Shown here in pieces: positions 54,513-63,880 of a stretch of 64,000 bases of DNA. A program made the position numbers and the translations under genes. Where the stretch lies: NCBI RefSeq assembly GCF_036884295.1, contig NZ_CP145608.1, positions 1,674,001 to 1,738,000 on the forward strand, given 5' to 3'. Below the pieces are notes generated by a model. The model did not search any database, had not been told where the DNA came from, and saw only the letters and a list, made by a program, of their open reading frames with translations. Source of the DNA: Brochothrix thermosphacta DSM 20171 = FSL F6-1036. GTDB taxonomy: Bacteria > Bacillota > Bacilli > Lactobacillales > Listeriaceae. Numbering within the stretch: the first letter of the stretch is position 1; each line of letters starts with the position of its first letter.

Positions 54513-54774
54513 TTTCCACCTCGATTTGCCATTGCGCGCCTATTTTATTTATCTGCCAACGATAATCCTGTTTATCAATTTGCATCACTCCTTTAGATTC
54601 AGTTGCTTCCCCTAATTGTTGCAACATAACTGCTAAAAGCTGATTATCCACTTTCACGTCATTCAAACTACGTTCACTGATGACAAATAATCCAACAAAC
54701 ATGCTGGCACATAAGATAATCAATACGAGCGCAAACAACTGTTCAATCAATAGGAAACCGTTCTGTTTTTTCAA
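54448..54774 (-). CDS. comGE: ComGE-like minor pseudopilin
   Basis: 108 residues. KKQNGFLLIEQLFALVLIIL is a prepilin-type leader with the conserved Gly/Phe and Glu. The rest is short and beta-rich, ending EKEWLHTR. Overlaps comGD (32 bp) and comGF (65 bp). Named by position and leader. Confidence 0.82.
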   Translation of the reverse strand: MKKQNGFLLIEQLFALVLIILCASMFVGLFVISERSLNDVKVDNQLLAVMLQQLGEATESKGVMQIDKQDYRWQINKIGAQWQIEVENGTVRWTGTEQKVEKEWLHTR

Positions 54775-55195
54775 TGCGTATTCGCCCCCATTTAATATGC
54801 ATTATTAGTCGATAAGTGAAATAGTTATCCTCAAAAACAAGTGTATTAAACTGATTAACTTCGCCGTTTGAATTATAGTGATAACGTTGCTTTGCCACTT
54901 TTACTTTTAAATCACTGTACTGTTCTGCAAAAATATTTTCTTCTGCCGATACGACTCTTTGTTCTTGTTTCACTAAATCATAAAACACAAACATATCACG
55001 CTGATCAGTGAGTGCTTTTATCTGAGCATACTGATGGTGTAATATACTGCGTTTCAATGAAAATTGCGCTGACATTTGCGAACGTATTTGTTCACCTCCA
55101 TGGATTGTATAACCAACCATCATCGTTACAATCACCAACACTACTAAAACCTCCAACAACGTCATTCCTTGCCTACTTAATACTGACATTCCCAT
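54743..55195 (-). CDS. comGD: ComGD-like minor pseudopilin
   Basis: About 150 residues from ATG at 55195 inside the comGC end; a second ATG at 55189 is equally possible. SRQGMTLLEVLVVLVIVTMM is the prepilin leader with cleavage after Gly. The following domain (RSQMSAQFSLKRSILHHQYA, FVFYDLVKQEQRVV) suits ComGD. Translation is coupled to comGC. Confidence 0.86.
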   Translation of the reverse strand: MGMSVLSRQGMTLLEVLVVLVIVTMMVGYTIHGGEQIRSQMSAQFSLKRSILHHQYAQIKALTDQRDMFVFYDLVKQEQRVVSAEENIFAEQYSDLKVKVAKQRYHYNSNGEVNQFNTLVFEDNYFTYRLIMHIKWGRIRIEKTERFPID

Positions 55196-55475
55196 TAGTT
55201 GAGATGATAATTTCACGTTGATCTGCACACTGATTTTGTCCCACTTTTAAATAGCCACGTGCTATTAGTTGTTCCATCGTAGGAACGTTTCCATCATCCA
55301 TTTGATATGCCATCACCTGATTTTCAATCATTTGACGTTGTGCCTCACACCCCTTACCTTGTGCAGATTCAGTGTGTTGCATAACATTTGGGAGTATCAA
55401 TAATAACAATGCTGAAATAATAATTAACACAATTAACATCTCAATGAGTGTAAACCCATTCTTTTTTCTACGCAT
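55173..55475 (-). CDS. comGC: ComGC major competence pseudopilin
   Basis: 100 residues. KKNGFTLIEMLIVLIIISAL is a perfect prepilin peptidase site. The two cysteines of the mature domain (GKGCEAQ and QNQCADQ) match the disulfide of ComGC. NQVMAYQMDDGNVPTMEQLI is family-typical. Strong ribosome site AGGAGGAGGAGAG. It starts the minus-strand comGC-GG block, 155 bp after the trhP2 stop, instead of following comGB on plus. Confidence 0.93.
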   Translation of the reverse strand: MRRKKNGFTLIEMLIVLIIISALLLLILPNVMQHTESAQGKGCEAQRQMIENQVMAYQMDDGNVPTMEQLIARGYLKVGQNQCADQREIIISTNGNVSIK

Positions 55476-55590
55476 CTCTCCTCCTCCTCTCCCTTCTTAT
55501 TATTGTTCTTGCCGCACTAATAGCTCTCCTTTCAATCGGCTAAGTTTGAAATTTGCGGCCTCTACCTCATTTATAAGCACCTCTTTGCGA

Positions 55591-55622
55591 ACAAAAAAAC
55601 TCACCCAAGTTGGGTGAGTTTT
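55591..55622 (-). terminator. Terminator after trhP2
   Basis: Minus strand ACTCACCCAACTTGGGTGAGT followed by TTTTTTG. It implies comGC needs its own promoter in about 55480-55590. Confidence 0.85.
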
Positions 55623-55630
55623 AGAGTAGA

Positions 55631-56866
55631 TTATTTCTTTTTACGAATCATATCGCCCGGACTCACTGGTTGTGAAACGGGCATATAAACGGGCATCATC
55701 GCATTGGGCGCTCGGTCAATCACTTCGTTATCTTCATTGCGCATACTTGTAATGATTTGTGAAAAGTGTTTGAATCCTGGGCCATAAAACTCGACTTCGT
55801 CTTCTACACTAAAGGCATTTCGTTGTTGCACAGTTGCTATTTTAGTTTGTTCATCATAGGCTAACACTTGTCCTACAAAGGCATAGACCGGTATCTTACG
55901 ACGCGGTCCAAACAACTGCTCGTTTTCTGATGGTCGTTGGTAATAAAACCCACTGGCTAATTCACGCTGTGCCACTTTCCATAATTCATCAATCCATTCT
56001 TGCTTACAGATATAATTTTCCGGATCTGCCATATAACTATCAACAGCCGCTTTGTAAACATTAGATACGGTTGATACATAATGAATTGATTTCATTCGTC
56101 CTTCAATTTTGAAACTGTTCACTCCATTTTGAATCAGATCAGGAATGTGTTCAATCATCGCCATATCGACTGAACTCATTGAAAAGGGTTCAACCTCAGT
56201 TCCTTGTGAGGTTAATGAACGTCTCTCTCCTGCCATTGGTAAATCAAATAAATCATATTTCCAACGACACGATTGCGAACAACCACCACGATTAGCATCA
56301 CGTTTCGACATATGGTTTGATAAAACGCAACGACCTGAATAAGAAATACACATGGCACCATGAATAAATGCCTCAATTTCAAAATCCGTGTTTTCACGCA
56401 TCTTCGCTATTTCTTCCATTGATACTTCACGTGCTAAAACAACACGCTCTAACCCTTCATCTTGCCAATAATTCAACGTCTCATAGTTAGTCGCTGAGGC
56501 TTGAGTTGATAAATGGACAGGTAACCCTGGCGCATCTGTAATACAAATTTCAATCAAAGCAGGATCCGATACAATCACAGCTGAAATCCCAATATCACGT
56601 AATTCTCTAAAAAAAGCGCCCGCTCCAGCAGCATCACCTTCGTGCGTGACCATATTGGCAGCAACATATACTTTTGCTTGATGTTCTTTGGCGTATGCAA
56701 CACCTTCACGCATTTCATCGTAGGTGAAGTTTCCAGCACGAGAACGTAAGCCATAGGCCTCTCCACCAATATAAACAGCATCTGCACCATAATGAATAGC
56801 TGTTTTTAATTTTTCTAATGTTCCTGCGGGTGCTAAAACCTCAGGTCTAATCAATTCTTTTTTCAT
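55631..56866 (-). CDS. trhP2: U32-family tRNA hydroxylation protein TrhP2 (YrrO-like)
   Basis: 411 residues. Peptidase U32 collagenase-like: RPEVLAPAGTLEKLKTAIHY at the N-terminus, the signature EAFIHGAMCISYSGRCVLSN followed by cysteines in RDANRGGCSQSCRWKYDL (iron-sulfur ligands), then FKIEGRMKSIHYVSTV. Homologues in Bacillus act with TrhP1 in prephenate-dependent 5-hydroxyuridine formation at tRNA position 34. The usual partner trmR (yrrM) is not adjacent. Confidence 0.88.
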   Translation of the reverse strand: MKKELIRPEVLAPAGTLEKLKTAIHYGADAVYIGGEAYGLRSRAGNFTYDEMREGVAYAKEHQAKVYVAANMVTHEGDAAGAGAFFRELRDIGISAVIVSDPALIEICITDAPGLPVHLSTQASATNYETLNYWQDEGLERVVLAREVSMEEIAKMRENTDFEIEAFIHGAMCISYSGRCVLSNHMSKRDANRGGCSQSCRWKYDLFDLPMAGERRSLTSQGTEVEPFSMSSVDMAMIEHIPDLIQNGVNSFKIEGRMKSIHYVSTVSNVYKAAVDSYMADPENYICKQEWIDELWKVAQRELASGFYYQRPSENEQLFGPRRKIPVYAFVGQVLAYDEQTKIATVQQRNAFSVEDEVEFYGPGFKHFSQIITSMRNEDNEVIDRAPNAMMPVYMPVSQPVSPGDMIRKKK

Positions 56867-56878
56867 ACTGACACACTC

Positions 56879-57799
56879 CTATTTCACTTCTTCGGGATCC
56901 ATTAAGAAGAATCCAGTATCGATGCTACGTTCTTGTGGATGTAATACCTGCAATTGGCTATCAAATTCAACTAAATGTTGTTCAGTTAATTCGCCTTTTT
57001 CTAGCAGTTTTTTCACACCAACGAATAATTCTGCAATTGCTACAAAAGCTGATTCTGATACAAACAAACCGTCTAATTTCCACGATGTAATATTGATGGC
57101 GCTTAAACGATCCATATAGCCCATCAAATTGACATCATGATTCGCAAAAATATGCGTACCATTCACGTCTTCATAAATTGAATACTGTGTATCTTTTTTA
57201 CGCGGCTCTGAGATAAACAACCCTCGTTCTTTACCAACTGATTCATCTGTCTTAACGTAATTAAGATAATTTTGAATGAGCGGTCGTCGCGATTGATGAA
57301 TACAAGCAGCACCATAGACTAAAAATGTCGCAGGAACTTCTAATGCTGGTGTTAGTTTAACAAGTTCTTCGTATGGGACTTCATGAGCCAACATACCACC
57401 CACAGCTCCACGTTTTGCCCAAAAATTAATTTGGCGTGCACTTACTACCATTGTTTGTGCATCATAAATATAAGGTAGCGCGTATTCAGGTTGCTTCATT
57501 ACCTGAAAAACACCAGGGTCTCCTGCCATAATTTCATCTACACCGATTTTCTTTAAAAAGGCTAGATAATCAGGAATCGCTTCCATTTGCTGATTATGCA
57601 TCAAACTATTAACCATTACACAAACTTTCGCATCATATGTATGCGCTAACTTCACTAATTGTTCTTGTTCTATTCGATTGAATGACTGCCCTAATCGTAA
57701 ACCAAATTGATCTTCCCCAAATAAAAGTTTATTCACACCGGCTTTTAACAACGCCTCAGCTTGTTCCAACGATTTAATCGTTGTGCTGATTTCTATCAT
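56879..57799 (-). CDS. trhP1: U32-family tRNA hydroxylation protein TrhP1 (YrrN-like)
   Basis: 306 residues. Shorter U32 protein: SLEQAEALLKAGVNKLLFGE, VNSLMHNQQMEAIPDYLAFL, EIMAGDPGVFQVMKQ and FLVYGAACIHQSRRPLIQNY. It lacks the long C-terminal part of TrhP2. Twelve bp upstream of trhP2, forming a two-gene unit. Confidence 0.86.
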   Translation of the reverse strand: MIEISTTIKSLEQAEALLKAGVNKLLFGEDQFGLRLGQSFNRIEQEQLVKLAHTYDAKVCVMVNSLMHNQQMEAIPDYLAFLKKIGVDEIMAGDPGVFQVMKQPEYALPYIYDAQTMVVSARQINFWAKRGAVGGMLAHEVPYEELVKLTPALEVPATFLVYGAACIHQSRRPLIQNYLNYVKTDESVGKERGLFISEPRKKDTQYSIYEDVNGTHIFANHDVNLMGYMDRLSAINITSWKLDGLFVSESAFVAIAELFVGVKKLLEKGELTEQHLVEFDSQLQVLHPQERSIDTGFFLMDPEEVK

Positions 57800-57939
57800 A
57801 TTCAGTTCCTCCTCGAGTTACAGCTTCTACTTGTTCAGTTTAACAAAATGCCTTCCTTTCAAACAGAGTAATAACCAGAATAGCATAAAAAAAGTAGTAA
57901 TTGTGACTATATTTTGTACATATATTACCCTAAATACAA

Positions 57940-57983
57940 AAAAAAGCTTATTTTCGTCGCGAGCGACAAAAACAAACTTTTTA
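57940..57983 (-). terminator. Terminator after glcK
   Basis: Minus strand AAAAGTTTGTTTTTGTCGC-TC-GCGACGAAAATAAGCTTTTTTTT; a long imperfect stem with a GC-rich tip. Confidence 0.8.
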
Positions 57984-58011
57984 TAACTTTAATTTTTAAT
58001 CATTTAGAAGA

Positions 58012-58977
58012 TTAGACTTCTGTTAACACTAATGAAGCGGCACCGATCATACCTGCATCATTGCCTAATGTTGCTAATGAAATTTTCGTACTGTGTTTCA
58101 CTGTGCTGAAAACATTTTTTTCAAACTCATCGCGAACAGGATCTAAAAGAATATCGCCTGCTGCTGAAACACCACCACCGATAACAATGCATGCTGGATT
58201 TAAAATATTACCAATATGACTTAAGGCAAAACCGAGGGCAGATGACACATAAGCTACAACTTCTTCTGCAAAAGGATCATACCCTTTTGCTGCATCAAAT
58301 ACATCTTTTGCTGATACTCGATTGTTCAATAAGACATCATCGCGTAATTTTGAGTTTGCTTTTGATGTGGGGGCTTTATGGCGTGCAACATGCATAACGC
58401 CTGTTGCAGAAGCAATTGTTTCTAAACAGCCACTTTTACCACACGTACAAGCAAAGCCATTTTCACGCGCAACAGTGACATGTCCAATTTCGCCACCTGC
58501 TCCTGCAACACCACGAACGATACGGTTATTCGCAATAACACCACCACCAACACCTGTACCAAGTGTCACAAAAACAACGTCTGGTTCACCGCCACCCGCA
58601 CCTTTCCATGCTTCACCTAATGCTGCAACGTTTGCATCATTGTCTAAAAAGACCGGTAAACCTGTTAGTGCTTGAAGCGACTTACTGATTGGCTGCACAG
58701 TTGTCCAATTAAGGTTGAATGCATTAACAACCGTTCCATCCGTATAATTGATTGAACCAGGCGTTCCCATTCCAATACCTGTGATATCACTTTTAGAGAG
58801 CTTTAATTCTGCCAGTTTCTCATTTAATGAATAGGCGATATCACCGACGATATGTGAGCCTGCGTCACTAATATTTGTTTTAATGGACCATTTTTCTTCA
58901 ATCTCACCTTTAGTACTTACCACTGCAAATTTAACGGATGTCCCACCGACATCAATACCTATTAATTTTTTAACCAT
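58012..58977 (-). CDS. glcK: Glucokinase (ROK family)
   Basis: 321 residues. IGIDVGGTSVKFAVV (phosphate loop), GIGMGTPGSIN, FLDNDANVAALGE with the catalytic Asp, TLGTGVGGGVI, EIGHVTV and the ROK zinc motif CTCGKSGCLE. It phosphorylates glucose that enters without PTS. It overlaps yqgQ by 16 bp, the conserved gluP-yqgQ-glcK order. Confidence 0.95.
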   Translation of the reverse strand: MVKKLIGIDVGGTSVKFAVVSTKGEIEEKWSIKTNISDAGSHIVGDIAYSLNEKLAELKLSKSDITGIGMGTPGSINYTDGTVVNAFNLNWTTVQPISKSLQALTGLPVFLDNDANVAALGEAWKGAGGGEPDVVFVTLGTGVGGGVIANNRIVRGVAGAGGEIGHVTVARENGFACTCGKSGCLETIASATGVMHVARHKAPTSKANSKLRDDVLLNNRVSAKDVFDAAKGYDPFAEEVVAYVSSALGFALSHIGNILNPACIVIGGGVSAAGDILLDPVRDEFEKNVFSTVKHSTKISLATLGNDAGMIGAASLVLTEV

Positions 58978-59183
58978 ACGCCTATTCCCCCATTTTCTTC
59001 TTCACGCAAGGCACCAAGTAGTACCAGTCGTGCAGATGCATATTCTTTTGAATCAATTAGCTTATGGTCCCATAATTCTGTCACTTCAGCCAACATCATT
59101 TGTAAGCTAGCTGTGCGGTTACCGACATAAATAAAGGCACCAAATTTTTTCAATAGTTGTTGGACATCGTAAACGTTATTCAT
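58962..59183 (-). CDS. yqgQ: DUF910 protein YqgQ
   Basis: 73 residues, helical: YDVQQLLKKFGAFIYVGNRT and EVTELWDHKLIDSKEYASAR are the YqgQ pattern. The C-terminus encodes GGIGVWLKN through the glcK start. Function unknown. Confidence 0.9.
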   Translation of the reverse strand: MNNVYDVQQLLKKFGAFIYVGNRTASLQMMLAEVTELWDHKLIDSKEYASARLVLLGALREEENGGIGVWLKN

Positions 59184-59201
59184 TGCTAAACACTCCTCAC
59201 C

Positions 59202-60731
59202 TTATTTGGCTGTGCGCAATTTATCATACAGATCCTTATATGAGGCGACATTACTTTGTTCACTTGCTTTTTTAGCTGCAGAAGTCGCTTGTTTTAACTG
59301 ACCTTCTGCTTGATAGGCTAATGCAAGGTTATAATACGCTTCTGGAAACTGTGGTTCTTTCTCAATTGCCGCTTGATAATTTACAATTGCCGCTGTGGTT
59401 TGATTTTCTTTCAACAATAGATTCCCCGCAAAAAAATCGCTTACATTATCATTATAGTTATTTTTTTGCATTACGCCAATGACTTTTTTTGCTTCAGCTG
59501 TTTTACCATGTTCCATATAATTGACTACAACTGAGTTTCCCGTGTCAGGGTTAGTGCTTTGATTCACATTGCGGAACCCGAGCATGATGAAAAATCCGAT
59601 AATCACTAGGGTAATTAGTGTATATCCCCAGCGTTTCCAATCAAAGTATTGGCCTTTAATCGCCACGATATAGGCAGCTAATAAACCACCAATTAAACCA
59701 CCGATATGGGCATATTGATCAACACTTGAGACCACAAAACCGTAAACCAAGTTAATACCTAAAAGTAATAATACATTGACACCTAGCGTTTTCCAGTAAA
59801 TTTGTGGTTTTTTAATAATAAGGTACAACAAAGCACCGAACAAACCAAAAATTGCACCACTTGCACCGGCAGATAAACTGTCAGAGTATACAAAACTTGC
59901 TATAACACCTGTTAAACCAGAGACAAAATAGATGATGAGGAAGCGCCAGCCTCCAAATATTTTTTCAACCATCGTCCCTAGAATAAAGAGCGATACCATA
60001 TTCATCAACAAATGTGTCATTCCAATGTGTATAAACGCCGGTGTAATAAAACGCCACCATTCACCTGCAACAATCAATTCATTAACTTTCGCGCCAAACA
60101 AAGCTAATACATACGTATTTGTGCTTCCGCCCATTAAAGTCATCGCTAAAAATACTAACGCATTCATTGCAATTAACACATACGTCCATAAGAATTGATC
60201 TTTCCATGTTTTCTTCACAGGCGCTTTTACATTGACACTCATATGCGTCACCATGTTCATTTTCAATTTTTCAATTTCCATTTGTGTTTGCGCTTCAATG
60301 GGTAATAGTTCCTTACTTCCAAAAACAAAAACATCACTTAACTTATCGATATCTTCTTTTTGTGTATCCGTTGCAATCACATAGTTATTTACTAAAATCG
60401 CTTTATCTTTGCTTTCCTTCTGATAATTATAGGCGCCACTTTCACCTAAAGGTTTTTCAGATAAATAGATATTCGTCAATTGCAATTTTGGACGATTCAA
60501 TTCTTTGCGGAATTGATTCATCACATTAACCATTTGCTCAAAATCACGTTCAACAAGCACTTTCCAAGTGACGTCTCTTTGTGAGATTCGAATAATTGGG
60601 TTTTGTTTATTTTTCTGATTTTCAAGCCATACTTCTAATTCTTCCTCATTAAAATGAATAATTCGATAGCCCTCATCAATAACTAAATGGGATGTGGTAT
60701 ACCAAAAAAGATACTCTACTGATATTTTCAC
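59202..60731 (-). CDS. gluP: Rhomboid protease GluP (YqgP-like) with TPR tail
   Basis: 509 residues. An N-terminal soluble domain (about 1-170), then a seven-helix rhomboid core. The catalytic serine is in SAGASGAIFGLFG and the histidine in QYAHIGGLIGGLLAAY. FIHIGMTHLLMNMVSLFILG is the HxxxN region. A C-terminal TPR region (about 405-509, AEAKKVIGVMQKNNYNDNVS and FPEAYYNLALAYQAEGQLKQ) follows. It cleaves membrane proteins. GTG start with a weak ribosome site. Confidence 0.92.
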   Translation of the reverse strand: MKISVEYLFWYTTSHLVIDEGYRIIHFNEEELEVWLENQKNKQNPIIRISQRDVTWKVLVERDFEQMVNVMNQFRKELNRPKLQLTNIYLSEKPLGESGAYNYQKESKDKAILVNNYVIATDTQKEDIDKLSDVFVFGSKELLPIEAQTQMEIEKLKMNMVTHMSVNVKAPVKKTWKDQFLWTYVLIAMNALVFLAMTLMGGSTNTYVLALFGAKVNELIVAGEWWRFITPAFIHIGMTHLLMNMVSLFILGTMVEKIFGGWRFLIIYFVSGLTGVIASFVYSDSLSAGASGAIFGLFGALLYLIIKKPQIYWKTLGVNVLLLLGINLVYGFVVSSVDQYAHIGGLIGGLLAAYIVAIKGQYFDWKRWGYTLITLVIIGFFIMLGFRNVNQSTNPDTGNSVVVNYMEHGKTAEAKKVIGVMQKNNYNDNVSDFFAGNLLLKENQTTAAIVNYQAAIEKEPQFPEAYYNLALAYQAEGQLKQATSAAKKASEQSNVASYKDLYDKLRTAK

Positions 60732-60876
60732 TGTTATTCAAACACTCACTTTCTTATCTAAACTCTCAACAGTATCATACCAAAAAATCGCCCTTTATAC
60801 CAAAACATCCATTCCAAACAAACACTTTTCTAAGAATTAACTTTCTTTTTTTATACACAGTCGTAACAGTAGCTTA

Positions 60877-60887
60877 TATTTATACAT
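60877..60887 (+). promoter_or_regulatory. ARG-box-like 11-mer, site 1
   Basis: TATTTATACAT, same sequence and orientation as 60908-60918. Confidence 0.6.
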
Positions 60888-60907
60888 GAAAAAGTTGTTT
60901 TAACTAA

Positions 60908-60918
60908 TATTTATACAT
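60908..60918 (+). promoter_or_regulatory. ARG-box-like 11-mer, site 2
   Basis: TATTTATACAT, just upstream of the argG -35. Confidence 0.65.
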
Positions 60919-60925
60919 TTTTAAC

Positions 60926-60954
60926 TTGCATGTTAATCGCCTAAGCGTTATGAT
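60926..60954 (+). promoter_or_regulatory. argGH promoter
   Basis: TTGCAT (60926-60931), 17-bp spacer, TATGAT (60949-60954). Confidence 0.8.
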
Positions 60955-60956
60955 GT

Positions 60957-60967
60957 ATGTATAAATA
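60957..60967 (-). promoter_or_regulatory. ARG-box-like 11-mer, site 3 (inverted)
   Basis: ATGTATAAATA, the exact reverse complement of sites 1 and 2, over the expected transcription start. Binding of an ArgR/AhrC hexamer across sites 2 and 3 would block the promoter. Confidence 0.65.
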
Positions 60968-61003
60968 TAAAAAAAATAGTATATATATACAGGAGGAGTT
61001 CAT

Positions 61004-62218
61004 ATGAAAGAGAAGGTAGTTTTAGCTTATTCAGGCGGTTTAGATACATCGGTAGCAATTAAATGGTTACAAGATAAAAATTATGATGTCATCGCAGTTT
61101 GTTTAAATGTCGGCGAAGGGAAAGATTTAGATTTTGTAAAAGAAAAAGCATTAACAGTTGGTGCAATTAAATCAATTGTTTTGGATGTTGTTGATGAATT
61201 CATTAACGATTACGCCTTAATCTCACTGCAAGCTCACACTTTATACGAAGGCGTTTATCCTTTGATTTCTGCTTTAAGCCGTCCCTTAATTGCTAAAAAA
61301 CTTGTCGAAATCGTTGAACAAGAAGGCGCTGTTGCTGTTGCTCACGGTTGTACGGGAAAAGGGAATGACCAAGTTCGTTTTGAAGTTTCTTTCCAAGCTT
61401 TGGCCCCGAATATTAAGGTATTGGCTCCTGTACGTGATTGGAAATGGTCACGTGAAGAAGAGATTGAATACGCTATTCAAAATGATATTCCCATCCCAAT
61501 TAACTTAGATAATCCTTATTCTGTTGATCAAAACTTATGGGGACGCGCCATTGAATGTGGTGTTTTAGAAGATCCTTGGGCTACACCACCTGCTGGTGCC
61601 TATGAATTAACAATCTCTGATTTAGAAGATGCTCCTGACCAACCAGAAATCATTGAGCTTTCATTTGAAAAAGGGGTGCCTTCTGCTCTTAATGGCCAGA
61701 CATTCACTGCAGCAGAAATCGTTGCACAACTAAATGACATTGCTGGTAAACATGGTGTTGGTCAAATTGATCACATTGAAAATCGTGTGGTAGGTATTAA
61801 ATCACGTGAACTTTACGAAGCTCCGGGGGCAATGACTTTGATCACAGCACATAAAGCACTTGAATCAATTACCTTAATTCAAGAAACGGCTCACTTTAAG
61901 CCTACTGTTGAATTACAGTTAACTCAAATGATTTATGATGGTCTATGGTTCAACCCTTTAACAAAAGCTCTGATTGCTTTTATTAAAGAAACACAAGAAA
62001 ACGTAACGGGAACTGTTCGTTTGAAATTATATAAAGGACAAGCCATTGTTGTCGGTCGTAAGTCACCCGTTTCACTTTATAACGAAAACCTTGCAACCTA
62101 TACTTCTGAAGATACATTCGACCAAGATGCAGCTGTTGGCTTTATCAAATTATGGGGCCTTTCTACTAAAGTAAATGCCGAAGTACAACTTCACGCAAAG
62201 AGTACTGTCCATGAGTAA
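61004..62218 (+). CDS. argG: Argininosuccinate synthase
   Basis: 404 residues. PP-loop [16 protein letters not shown] at 8-23, [34 protein letters not shown] and [18 protein letters not shown]. It joins citrulline and aspartate using ATP. AGGAGGAG ribosome site. First of the argGH operon; the 3' end overlaps argH by 8 bp. Confidence 0.97.
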   Translation: MKEKVVLAYSGGLDTSVAIKWLQDKNYDVIAVCLNVGEGKDLDFVKEKALTVGAIKSIVLDVVDEFINDYALISLQAHTLYEGVYPLISALSRPLIAKKLVEIVEQEGAVAVAHGCTGKGNDQVRFEVSFQALAPNIKVLAPVRDWKWSREEEIEYAIQNDIPIPINLDNPYSVDQNLWGRAIECGVLEDPWATPPAGAYELTISDLEDAPDQPEIIELSFEKGVPSALNGQTFTAAEIVAQLNDIAGKHGVGQIDHIENRVVGIKSRELYEAPGAMTLITAHKALESITLIQETAHFKPTVELQLTQMIYDGLWFNPLTKALIAFIKETQENVTGTVRLKLYKGQAIVVGRKSPVSLYNENLATYTSEDTFDQDAAVGFIKLWGLSTKVNAEVQLHAKSTVHE

Positions 62219-63590
62219 TGCTAAACTGTGGGGTGGACGTTTTCAAGCTACCAATGAGGAATGGGTCGATTCCTTTGGTGCTTCGATTTCGTTTGATCAA
62301 GCACTCGTTTTAGAAGATATTCAAGGTAGTTTAGCTCACGTTAAGATGCTTGGCGCAACAGGAATTTTGCCAGAAGCTGATGTCTCACTTATTACAGAGG
62401 GTTTACAGACTTTAATGGAACAAGCTAAAAATTATCAGTTGGTCTATACTGTCGCAAATGAAGATATTCATCTCAATATCGAAAAATTACTGCACGATTT
62501 GATTGGACCTGTTGCTGGAAAACTCCATACTGGACGTAGCCGTAACGATCAAGTTGCAACTGACATGCACCTCTATTTGCTGAAACAAGTGCCGCTTGCT
62601 ACTGAATTAATTACAAAACTTCAAACGGTATTGATTGATTTAGCGGAACAGCATATTCACACTGTAATGCCAGGCTACACACATTTACAGCGTGCACAAC
62701 CGATTTCATTTGCCCACCATTTGATGGCTTATTTTTGGATGTTGGAACGTGATAAAGGCCGATTTGAAGATAGTATCAAACGGATTGATTTATTGCCCTT
62801 AGGCGCAGGTGCCTTAGCTGGGACTACTTTTCCGATTGATCGCCATCTCAGTGCCGAATTACTTGGGTTTTCAAAACCGTATGCGAACAGCTTAGATGCT
62901 GTCAGTGATCGTGATTTTTCAGTGGAGTACCTGAGTAACGCGGCTCTTGTAATGATGCATCTTTCGCGTTTTTGCGAAGAACTGATTTTATGGAGTAGTG
63001 ATGAATTTAAATTCATCGAGTTATCGGACACTTTCGCTACTGGTTCAAGTATTATGCCCCAAAAGAAAAATCCCGATATGGCTGAATTAATCCGTGGTAA
63101 GACGGGACGTGTATATGGTGATTTGGTGGGCTTACTAACCGTCCTAAAAGGATTATCTTTGGCATACAATAAAGATATGCAAGAGGATAAAGAAGGCGTA
63201 TTTGACACTGCACATACATTAGAAGGTGCCTTAACAATTATGGCAGGTATGATTGAAACGATGACTGTTAATGTCGCGCATTTAGAAGCTACCACGAAAC
63301 AGGATTTCTCTAACGCAACAGAACTGGCGGATTATTTAGCAGCGAAACAGTTACCCTTCCGTCAAGCGCACGAAATTGTGGGTCAGTTAGTGTTGTTTTG
63401 TATCCAAAATAATATTTACCTGGCTGATCTTAGTCTTGAAACGCTGCAAGCCGCGCATCCACTCTTCGAAGCGGATATCTTCACTGTCTTACAACCTGAA
63501 ACAGCTGTAGCAAGACGTAATAGTTATGGTGGCACTGGATTTGAACAAGTGAAAGCTCAAATCCATGAAGCAAAAGCTTTGCTTGCTTAA
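62211..63590 (+). CDS. argH: Argininosuccinate lyase
   Basis: 459 residues from ATG at 62211 within the argG end. [20 protein letters not shown] at the N-terminus, [53 protein letters not shown] and the fumarase-superfamily signature [20 protein letters not shown] with the catalytic Ser. It releases fumarate and arginine. A strong terminator ends the operon. Confidence 0.97.
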   Translation: MSNAKLWGGRFQATNEEWVDSFGASISFDQALVLEDIQGSLAHVKMLGATGILPEADVSLITEGLQTLMEQAKNYQLVYTVANEDIHLNIEKLLHDLIGPVAGKLHTGRSRNDQVATDMHLYLLKQVPLATELITKLQTVLIDLAEQHIHTVMPGYTHLQRAQPISFAHHLMAYFWMLERDKGRFEDSIKRIDLLPLGAGALAGTTFPIDRHLSAELLGFSKPYANSLDAVSDRDFSVEYLSNAALVMMHLSRFCEELILWSSDEFKFIELSDTFATGSSIMPQKKNPDMAELIRGKTGRVYGDLVGLLTVLKGLSLAYNKDMQEDKEGVFDTAHTLEGALTIMAGMIETMTVNVAHLEATTKQDFSNATELADYLAAKQLPFRQAHEIVGQLVLFCIQNNIYLADLSLETLQAAHPLFEADIFTVLQPETAVARRNSYGGTGFEQVKAQIHEAKALLA

Positions 63591-63598
63591 AAAACACA

Positions 63599-63652
63599 TA
63601 AAAACCGCTGCTCCAAAGTAGATGAAAATCTACAGGGGGAGCGGTTTTTTCA
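63599..63652 (+). terminator. Terminator of argGH
   Basis: AAAACCGCTGCTCC...GTAGATGAAAATCTAC...GGAGCGGTTTTTT. Confidence 0.92.
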
Positions 63653-63829
63653 TTGTAAATTAATGGGTTTGTCGCCAGTTTGATATCGTTGTACCTTCAG
63701 CTTTTTTAAATGCTCGAAAAAAAAATTTTCATCGTCTCCATTTTGAGCCAATTCAGCAGCTATCGCTTTACCAATCCCTTTTGTTGATCCTGTTACCAAT
63801 GCTGTTTTTCCATTCAAATTTAAATCCAA
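63650..63829 (-). pseudogene. Internally deleted SDR (short-chain dehydrogenase) remnant
   Basis: A 59-codon minus-strand frame begins LNLNGKTALVTGSTKGIGKA and IAAELAQNG, the first 30 residues of a classical SDR with its TGxxxGIG loop. It then jumps to DDENFFFEHLKKLKVQRYQT, which resembles a late segment of such enzymes, and stops at 63650. More than 150 residues including the catalytic YxxxK are missing. TTG start and no good ribosome site. Confidence 0.7.
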
Positions 63830-63880
63830 CGTTTATCACTACTTTCACATGACTTTATATAATTGACTTATATAAAGTGA

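Noticed and set aside
54063-55475. comGC-comGG as shadows of plus-strand genes
   Set aside because: Prepilin leaders, cysteines of ComGC, overlapping starts and ribosome sites are all on the minus strand; no plus-strand frame there encodes pilin-like proteins.
62729-63295. 188-codon minus-strand frame inside argH
   Set aside because: It is antisense to the conserved argH coding sequence with no start signal or recognisable product.
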